In this document: positions 6,644 through 10,484 of the stretch, in pieces
How positions within the stretch are numbered: the first letter of the stretch is position 1
How the letters are laid out: each line of letters starts with the position of its first letter
Assembly (NCBI GenBank): GCA_005885565.1
Contig: VAXK01000161.1
Location: 1-10,484 of the forward strand
Direction of reading: 5' to 3'
Origin: Actinomycetota bacterium
Lineage (GTDB): Bacteria > Actinomycetota > Thermoleophilia > Gaiellales > Gaiellaceae
DNA length: 10,484 nt
The notes under the pieces: generated by a model
Told to the model about the DNA's origin: nothing
The model's input: the letters and a program-made list of their open reading frames with translations, nothing else
The model's database searches: none
Translations under genes and position numbers: made by a program

Positions 6644-6973
6644 CTAGTAGCTGCCGCCGTAACCGCCGCCGCCGCCGTTGCCGCCGCCTCCGTCGCTCCC
6701 ACGGACGGCCTGCTTCAGCTGGCTGCCGGCGGAGAAGCGCGGAACCGTCGCCGCCGGAATCTGCACCTTCTGGCTCGGGTTGCGCGGGTTCACGCCCTGA
6801 CGTGCCGCGCGCCGCTGCGTCGAGAACTTGCCGAAGCCGGTGAACGCGACCTCTTGCCCGCCCTTCAAGGACTCGGTGATCGTGTCCAGAAAGGCGTCGA
6901 CCGCCTTTGCCGCGTCGCGCCTCGACAGGTCCGTCTTGGACGCGATCCGGTCTACGAATTCCTGCTTAGTCAC
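6644..6973 (-). CDS. HU-family DNA-binding protein with glycine-rich C-terminal tail
   Basis: The 109-residue product is a nucleoid-associated histone-like protein that bends and compacts DNA as a dimer. Residues 1-91 match the HU/IHF fold: MTKQEFVDRIASKTDLSRRD at the start, GFGKF at 46-50, and the DNA-binding arm around QRRAARQGVNPRNPSQKVQI (53-72) with the intercalating Pro at NPRNP. Canonical HU is about 90 residues. Here residues 92-109 add a tail of 11 glycines ending in tyrosine and serine (GGGGGYGGSY). This differs from the Lys/Ala-rich tails of mycobacterial HU. Start GTG at 6973 is fixed by a strong Shine-Dalgarno sequence. The gene has its own promoter and terminator and is thus a single-gene unit, in keeping with high constitutive expression. 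Confidence 0.95.
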   Translation of the reverse strand: MTKQEFVDRIASKTDLSRRDAAKAVDAFLDTITESLKGGQEVAFTGFGKFSTQRRAARQGVNPRNPSQKVQIPAATVPRFSAGSQLKQAVRGSDGGGGNGGGGGYGGSY

Positions 6974-6979
6974 AAGCCA

Positions 6980-6987
6980 CTCCTCCC
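6980..6987 (-). promoter_or_regulatory. Strong ribosome binding site of the HU gene
   Basis: GGGAGGAG on the minus strand lies six bases before the GTG at 6973. It is the clearest correctly spaced Shine-Dalgarno sequence in the window; most other genes start by overlap or lack one. It fixes the HU start and predicts high translation. Confidence 0.8.
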
Positions 6988-7014
6988 GTCGTCGTGCCTG
7001 ATCACCGGCGCCAG

Positions 7015-7043
7015 ACCCTAACAGGCGGGCCGGACCCGCTCAA
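7015..7043 (-). promoter_or_regulatory. Promoter of the HU gene: TTGAGC-N17-TAGGGT
   Basis: The -35 hexamer TTGAGC (7043-7038) and -10 hexamer TAGGGT (7020-7015) are separated by exactly 17 bases, a good housekeeping sigma-type promoter. The predicted start is near 7008, giving a leader of about 35 bases that carries the strong ribosome binding site. The -35 overlaps the pyrE stop codon (TGA, 7042-7040). Confidence 0.7.
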
Positions 7044-7597
7044 CCATGCGGATTTGCGGGGACAAGGGAGGCCTCCAAGAGGTAGGAGGCCCGAAAGAGC
7101 GGCCGCAGCCGCACCGCATGCCGCGCGAGAGCGTCCACCCCGCCCTCCTCGCGGTCGACGACGCAGACGGCCGTCCGGCACACGAGACCCGCCTCGCGCA
7201 GCGCTTCGACGGCCCCGACCGCGGCGCCTCCCGAGGTGACGACGTCCTCGACGAGGCAGGCCAGCGAGCCGGGCTCGAAGACGCCCTCGAGCCGGTTCTG
7301 CGTGCCGTAGCCCTTGGCTTCCTTGCGCACGATCACGAAGGGGAGCTCCGATGCGAGCGACGCCGCGGCGGCGAGGGCGACGGCGCCGAGCTCCGGGCCG
7401 GCCAGGAGGGTCGCGTCGGGCTCGTGCTCCCGCACCGCGTCGGCGATCCGCCGGCCGAGCTCGCCGAGGAGGTCGGGCCGCGTCTCGAAGCGGTACTTGT
7501 CGAGGTAGTACCGCGACCGGCGGCCCGAGCGGAGGACGAAGTCGCCCTCGAGGTAGGCGTGCTCGCGGAGCGCGGCGGCCAGGTCCGCGTCGCTCAC
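7040..7597 (-). CDS. pyrE: Orotate phosphoribosyltransferase
   Basis: PyrE joins orotate to PRPP to form orotidine 5'-phosphate, the step before PyrF. The 185-residue product has an N-terminal FVLRSGRRSRYYLDKYRF (20-37) typical of OPRT, the flexible catalytic loop RKEAKGYGTQNRLEG (91-105) and the PRPP-binding loop LACLVEDVVTSGGA (112-125) with the paired acidic residues Glu117-Asp118. LLAGPELGAVALAAAAS (64-80) is the expected nucleotide-side loop. The length is slightly short of E. coli PyrE (213) but normal for actinobacterial forms. It starts at GTG 7597, overlapping the small upstream gene's TGA by four bases (GTGA), so it should be coupled to it. The HU promoter begins inside its stop codon. 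Confidence 0.93.
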   Translation of the reverse strand: MSDADLAAALREHAYLEGDFVLRSGRRSRYYLDKYRFETRPDLLGELGRRIADAVREHEPDATLLAGPELGAVALAAAASLASELPFVIVRKEAKGYGTQNRLEGVFEPGSLACLVEDVVTSGGAAVGAVEALREAGLVCRTAVCVVDREEGGVDALARHAVRLRPLFRASYLLEASLVPANPHG

Positions 7598-7797
7598 GCG
7601 CGGGCGGCGCGAAGCGCGTCGCGGCCGAGCGCGAGCAGCCGCTCGGACTCGGGCGACCCGTCCGGCAGCGAGACCATCGAGCCGTCGTCGTAGTAGAGGT
7701 CGACCCGCTCGCGCCGGCGGCCGGCGCCGCGGCGGACGAAGGACGCGACCGCGAGCGCGAAGCCGACGAGAGCCGTGAGCCCGAGCAGCCTACGCAC
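7594..7797 (-). CDS. Small single-pass membrane protein of unknown function
   Basis: The 67-residue product has one hydrophobic helix (about 4-20, LLGLTALVGFALAVASF), a strongly basic patch (RRGAGRRRER, 22-31) that by the positive-inside rule would be cytoplasmic, and a conserved-looking soluble part DLYYDDGSMVSLPDGSPESE followed by an amphipathic helix. No family is recognised. It is judged real because it sits exactly between two genes with overlaps at both ends: its GTG overlaps the Roadblock-like gene's TAG by eight bases (GTGCGTAG) and its TGA overlaps the pyrE GTG by four. Whether it works with its neighbours is not known. Confidence 0.72.
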   Translation of the reverse strand: MRRLLGLTALVGFALAVASFVRRGAGRRRERVDLYYDDGSMVSLPDGSPESERLLALGRDALRAARA

Positions 7798-8185
7798 CGT
7801 CGTCGTCCTTCTTGGACGCGCGGCGCTTCGGCTTCTGCGCCGGATCCTCGCCGGCAGCCGCCGCGCGCAGACAGCTCTTCAGGTCGTAGAAGACGAGCCC
7901 GACGGTGGGCTCGGGCGTCGTCGTCGCGGCGATGAGCCGGCCGGCGTCGCGGACGACGAAGACGCTCCCCTCGGTGGTCGCGACTTCGACCTGATTCGGC
8001 GAGGTGGAGCTGCGGAGGCCTGCCGCCGCGTCGAGCAGCTCGCGCGCCGCGCGGACGAACGCCTGCGCGCGCTCCTCGTCCGCGAAGGTCGAGGCGCCGA
8101 CCTCGCCGTTCTCGCCGAAGAGCGCGGCGGACTCGATCTGCGACGAGATCTCGGTGAGATCGGCGAGCGCCTGGGCCGCGTCCAT
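7790..8185 (-). CDS. Roadblock/LC7-like protein with charged C-terminal tail
   Basis: The 131-residue product has the layout of a Roadblock/LC7 (longin-like) domain over residues 5-108: an N-terminal helix, strands around SAALFGENGEVGAST, a long central helix (ADEERAQAFVRAARELLDAA), then QVEVATTEGSVFVVRDAGRLIAATT and PTVGLVFYDLKSCL. In bacteria such proteins often serve as small-GTPase partners or dimeric scaffolds. The last 20 residues are highly charged (KPKRRASKKDDD) and probably disordered. ATG at 8185 is chosen over more distant upstream codons because the domain begins here and a TAGCGT box lies ten bases before. No MglA-type GTPase is visible in the window. It is the first gene of a unit with the small membrane protein and pyrE. 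The family call is from pattern only. Confidence 0.7.
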   Translation of the reverse strand: MDAAQALADLTEISSQIESAALFGENGEVGASTFADEERAQAFVRAARELLDAAAGLRSSTSPNQVEVATTEGSVFVVRDAGRLIAATTTPEPTVGLVFYDLKSCLRAAAAGEDPAQKPKRRASKKDDDGA

Positions 8186-8222
8186 GGCGGGGCTGACGCT
8201 AACACAGGCCATACTCCGCGCC
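8186..8222. promoter_or_regulatory. Divergent promoter region between the Roadblock-like gene and the YihY-type gene
   Basis: These 37 bases separate two divergent starts. On the minus strand TAGCGT (8201-8196) lies ten bases before the ATG at 8185; on the plus strand CATACT (8210-8215) lies seven bases before the GTG at 8223. If both are -10 boxes, each -35 area overlaps the other gene's start site, so the two promoters could compete. No clear -35 hexamers are visible. Confidence 0.4.
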
Positions 8223-9059
8223 GTGCGCGTCCGGAAGCGCACTCTCGTGCAGAAGTTCTTCGCCGATCGCGGCACGCACCTCGCCGCGATGGTGGCCTAC
8301 TTCGCGCTGCTCTCGTTCGTGCCGCTGACCTTCCTCGCCCTGTCGCTTCTGGGCCTGACCGGGAGGGCCGACGAGTCGACGTTCCTCGTGCGCCAGATCA
8401 CCCACGCCCTGCCGGGGGTCCCGATCGGGCGGATCGTCAACCTCGTCAACTCCGTGCGCCGGAACGCGACGACGCTCGGGATCATCGGCGGCGCGGCGCT
8501 CGTCTGGACGTCGCTCTCCTTCTTCAGCGTCCTCGAGTCGGCGTTCAACATCGTCTACGGGCGGCCCAACCGCTCGTTCCTGCGCGGCAAGGGGATCGCG
8601 CTCCTGCTCATGGTCGGCTCGCTCGTCACGCTCTTCGTCGCGCTGCTCGTTGGCTCGATCGGCGCGACCTACCTCCGCGATCGTGCGCCGGGCGTGATCG
8701 GGAACGCCGTCACGGCGTACACACTCTCGATCGCGATCTCGACCCTCGGCATCTTCGGCTTCCTCCTCTCTGTCTACTACTTCCTGACGAACGCGGCCGT
8801 GTCGGTCGAGGACGTGCTGCCCGGCGCCGTGTTCGGGGCGATCGTGCTGGAGGCGACCTTCCAGGCGCTGCCGATCTATGTCCGCTTCACGAAGCTGAAC
8901 CCGACGCTGCACACCTTCGGGGGCACGGCGATCCTGCTCGTCTGGCTCTACGTGATGGCGAACGTGATCGTCTTCGGCGCGGAGGTGAACTGGTGGTTCG
9001 CCCAGCGGCGCGCGGCAGCCTCCGCCGCGCCGATCGAGGACGTGCCCGGCCTGGCCTAG
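8223..9059 (+). CDS. YihY/BrkB-family integral membrane protein (formerly mis-named ribonuclease BN)
   Basis: The 278-residue product has about six membrane segments (roughly 23-45, 84-106, 124-148, 166-187, 200-220 and 234-256). It carries family hallmarks: AAMVAYFALLSFVPLTFLAL near the N-terminus, ALVWTSLSFFSVLESAFNIVYG (92-113), VSVEDVLPGAVFGAIVLE (193-210) and the C-terminal ILLVWLYVMANVIVFGAEVN (237-256). The biochemical function of the family is unsettled; the old tRNA-processing label is not supported. The GTG at 8223 gives an N-terminus of usual length. An in-frame ATG at 8184 would add 13 residues but would lie in the palindrome CCATGG that also supplies the opposite gene's ATG. It is the only plus-strand gene, and its stop TAG shares CTAG with the stop of rdgB. 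Confidence 0.9.
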   Translation: MRVRKRTLVQKFFADRGTHLAAMVAYFALLSFVPLTFLALSLLGLTGRADESTFLVRQITHALPGVPIGRIVNLVNSVRRNATTLGIIGGAALVWTSLSFFSVLESAFNIVYGRPNRSFLRGKGIALLLMVGSLVTLFVALLVGSIGATYLRDRAPGVIGNAVTAYTLSIAISTLGIFGFLLSVYYFLTNAAVSVEDVLPGAVFGAIVLEATFQALPIYVRFTKLNPTLHTFGGTAILLVWLYVMANVIVFGAEVNWWFAQRRAAASAAPIEDVPGLA

Positions 9060-9613
9060 CTTGCGGCGGCCACGGCGGCAACCAGCGCGCGGGCGGCCCG
9101 GGCCCGGTGCGAGTGCTCCGCCTTCCAGGCGTTCCCGAGCTCGGCCACGGTCTGCGTCTCGCCCTCGGGGACGAAGATCGGGTCGTAGCCGAACCCTTCG
9201 CTGCCGCGGGGCTCCTCGGCGACGTGGCCCTCCAGCGTCCCCCGCCCGCGAAGCTCCGACCCCTCCGGCGCGAGGCACACGAGCTCGCAGACGTAGCGCG
9301 CCCGGCGCCCCTCGCCGTCCACCTCGCGGAGCTCGGCAAGGAGCGCCTCGACCGCCTCCGCGGCCCAGCGGGCCGAGTGGATGCCGGGCCGTCCGCCGAG
9401 CCCCGCCACCTCGATCCCCGAGTCCTCGCCGAGGATCCACTCGTCGCCCCGCAGCGTGTGCCCGAACTCAGCCTTCGCCCGGGCGTTCTCGTAGTAGCTC
9501 GAGCCCGTCTCGGGCGGAAGCTCGACCCCGAGCAGGCCGATCTCCCAGCCCGGAAGCGAGCGAGCGAGCTCCTCCGCCTTGTGCGGGTTCGACGACGCGA
9601 GGAGCGCCCTCAC
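9056..9613 (-). CDS. rdgB: Non-canonical purine NTP pyrophosphatase (RdgB/HAM1 family)
   Basis: This cytoplasmic enzyme hydrolyses ITP, dITP and XTP to the monophosphates and pyrophosphate, keeping deaminated purines out of nucleic acids. The 185-residue product shows all family motifs: LLASSNPHKAEEL (4-16), YYENARAKA (40-48), EDSGIEVAGLGGRPGIHSAR (63-82) with the catalytic Asp64, GFGYDPIFVPEG (140-151) and SHRARA (168-173). It starts at GTG 9613, overlapping the MgtC gene's TGA by four bases (GTGA), so coupled translation is likely. rdgB commonly follows rph directly in bacteria; here an MgtC gene stands between them. Its TAG (9058-9056) overlaps the convergent YihY gene. Confidence 0.94.
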   Translation of the reverse strand: MRALLASSNPHKAEELARSLPGWEIGLLGVELPPETGSSYYENARAKAEFGHTLRGDEWILGEDSGIEVAGLGGRPGIHSARWAAEAVEALLAELREVDGEGRRARYVCELVCLAPEGSELRGRGTLEGHVAEEPRGSEGFGYDPIFVPEGETQTVAELGNAWKAEHSHRARAARALVAAVAAAS

Positions 9614-10299
9614 TGGCCCCAGCGGATCCCGCGCACGCCGTCGAGCTCGGAGACGGCGCTCGCCGTCGAGAGCCGGGCCTCCTCCGGGAGGTCGACCTCG
9701 AGCGCGACGCTCCGCCGCTCGTCGTCGCCCGTCACCGCGAGCGACTCGATCCGCCCGCCGGCCTCCTCCACCGCAGCGAGGACGGGAGCCGCCGAGCGCC
9801 CCGGCGCGAGGTCGACGAGCAGACGCTCTCGCTCGGGCCGGTAGCGCAGGAAGATCCGGTAGGCGAGGATGCGGAGCGGCCAGAGGCTCACGAGCACGAG
9901 CACGGTCGTCACCACTGCGGCGCTGTAGTAGCCCGCGCCCGCGGCGAGGCCGATCGCGGCCACCACCCACAGCGTCGCCGCGGTCGTCAGGCCGCGCACC
10001 GAGAGGCCCTGGCGGATGATCGCGCCTGCGCCGAGGAAGCCGATCCCGGTCACGATCTGCGCCGCGATCCGCGTCGGGTCGGCGCGGACGACGCTCGCGC
10101 CCGATGCGAGGAACGAGTGGAATCCGTACGCCGACACGATCGTGAACAACGCCGAGCCGAGCGAGACGAGCAGGTGGGTCCGCAGCCCGGCCCCCCGCTC
10201 CCGGATCTCCCGCTCGAGCCCGATTGCGGCGCCCAAAACCGCCGCGAGCGCGAGCCGGAGCAGGACCTCCCACCCGGCGAGGGTCGGGATGCTATGCAC
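9610..10299 (-). CDS. MgtC/SapB-family membrane protein
   Basis: The 229-residue product has four to five hydrophobic helices in residues 10-150 and a soluble C-terminal ACT-like domain (about 158-229). Family signatures are AAIGLEREIRERGAGLRTHL (24-43), RIAAQIVTGIGFLGAGAIIR (77-96) and VRGLTTAATLWVVAAIGLAA (101-120). MgtC itself helps some pathogens survive low magnesium and modulates the F-type ATP synthase; distant homologues are of unknown role, so no specific function is claimed. Start GTG at 10299 overlaps the rph stop by eight bases (GTGCATAG), and its TGA overlaps rdgB by four bases, so it is firmly built into the rph-rdgB unit. Some terminal residues are weakly conserved, as is common in this family. 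Confidence 0.92.
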   Translation of the reverse strand: MHSIPTLAGWEVLLRLALAAVLGAAIGLEREIRERGAGLRTHLLVSLGSALFTIVSAYGFHSFLASGASVVRADPTRIAAQIVTGIGFLGAGAIIRQGLSVRGLTTAATLWVVAAIGLAAGAGYYSAAVVTTVLVLVSLWPLRILAYRIFLRYRPERERLLVDLAPGRSAAPVLAAVEEAGGRIESLAVTGDDERRSVALEVDLPEEARLSTASAVSELDGVRGIRWGQ

Positions 10300-10484
10300 C
10301 GAGCGCGTCCTGCTGGGCGTCGCGGATCCGCGCGATCCCGGCCTCGGCGAGGTCGAGCATCTCGTCGAGGGCGTCCCGTGGGAACGCCGTGCGCTCCGCC
10401 GTCGCCTGCACCTCGACGAGGTCGCCGCTTCCGGTGATGACGACGTTCATGTCCACGTCGGCGGTCGAGTCCTCGGCGTAGTCG
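10292..10484 (-). CDS. rph: Ribonuclease PH, C-terminal part only (5' end off window)
   Basis: The last 63 or so residues before the TAG at 10294-10292 read DYAEDSTADVDMNVVITGSG, then DLVEVQATAERTAFPRD and a final helix LDEMLDLAEAGIARIRDAQQ. This is the conserved C-terminus of RNase PH, including the DMNVV-TG-G and VEVQ-TAE motifs that line the phosphate site. RNase PH trims the 3' ends of tRNA precursors by phosphorolysis. Only the 3' end is in the window, so completeness cannot be judged. It is the most upstream gene seen of the rph-mgtC-rdgB unit, overlapping the MgtC start by eight bases. Confidence 0.92.
   Translation of the reverse strand, partial: DYAEDSTADVDMNVVITGSGDLVEVQATAERTAFPRDALDEMLDLAEAGIARIRDAQQDALGA

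Noticed and set aside
7775..9844. A 689-codon open frame on the plus strand.
   Set aside because: It crosses the Roadblock-like, YihY and rdgB genes in other frames, is dominated by Arg, Ala, Gly and Pro, and shows no domain. It is a by-product of GC-rich codon use.
10224..10481. A plus-strand open frame over the right edge.
   Set aside because: The minus strand there encodes the conserved RNase PH C-terminus and the MgtC N-terminus; the plus frame is a shadow.

Overview
The window reads as a chromosomal housekeeping region of a high-GC bacterium, most likely an actinomycete-type lineage (Actinomycetota; Thermoleophilia or a relative is my guess). The grounds are very GC-rich third codon positions, heavy GTG/TTG start use, few clear Shine-Dalgarno sites, TANNNT-type -10 boxes close to start codons, and dense short-overlap operons. 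The taxonomic call is inference; no database was searched. All genes except one lie on the minus strand. I saw no tRNA, rRNA, CRISPR array, insertion sequence, phage gene or origin, and no gap between genes exceeds about 100 bases.

Reading in the direction of minus-strand transcription, the right edge holds the 3' end of rph (RNase PH), followed by an MgtC-family membrane protein and rdgB (non-canonical purine NTP pyrophosphatase). These overlap by 8 and 4 bases and look translationally coupled. The only plus-strand gene, a YihY/BrkB-type membrane protein (8223-9059), runs convergently into rdgB, and the two share the palindrome CTAG as their stop codons. A short divergent promoter region (8186-8222) then feeds a leftward unit: a Roadblock/LC7-like protein, a 67-residue membrane protein and pyrE, again linked by 8- and 4-base overlaps.

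Next is a self-contained HU-type DNA-binding protein gene with its own promoter (TTGAGC-N17-TAGGGT, the -35 overlapping the pyrE stop), a strong ribosome binding site and a hairpin-plus-T-rich terminator. The HU protein carries an unusual glycine-rich tail. Beyond the terminator a five-gene unit begins: pyrF, a membrane-anchored LysM protein, a GNAT acetyltransferase, a D-Ala-D-Ala carboxypeptidase and a PfkB-family sugar kinase. pyrE and pyrF together give the last two steps to UMP. The LysM and carboxypeptidase genes point to cell-wall work.

The left part has two exported or membrane-anchored proteins of unknown function and then guaB (IMP dehydrogenase), which runs off the left edge. guaB is broken here: about 55-58 bases appear to be missing at the start of the second CBS domain, shifting the frame before the catalytic cysteine loop. 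Since guaB is normally needed for GTP synthesis, this is either an assembly error or a real lesion with a second copy elsewhere. I did not find a clearly new multi-gene system. The points most worth following are the guaB lesion, the HU tail, the probable leaderless starts, the linkage of a Roadblock-like protein to pyrE, and the two unknown exported proteins.
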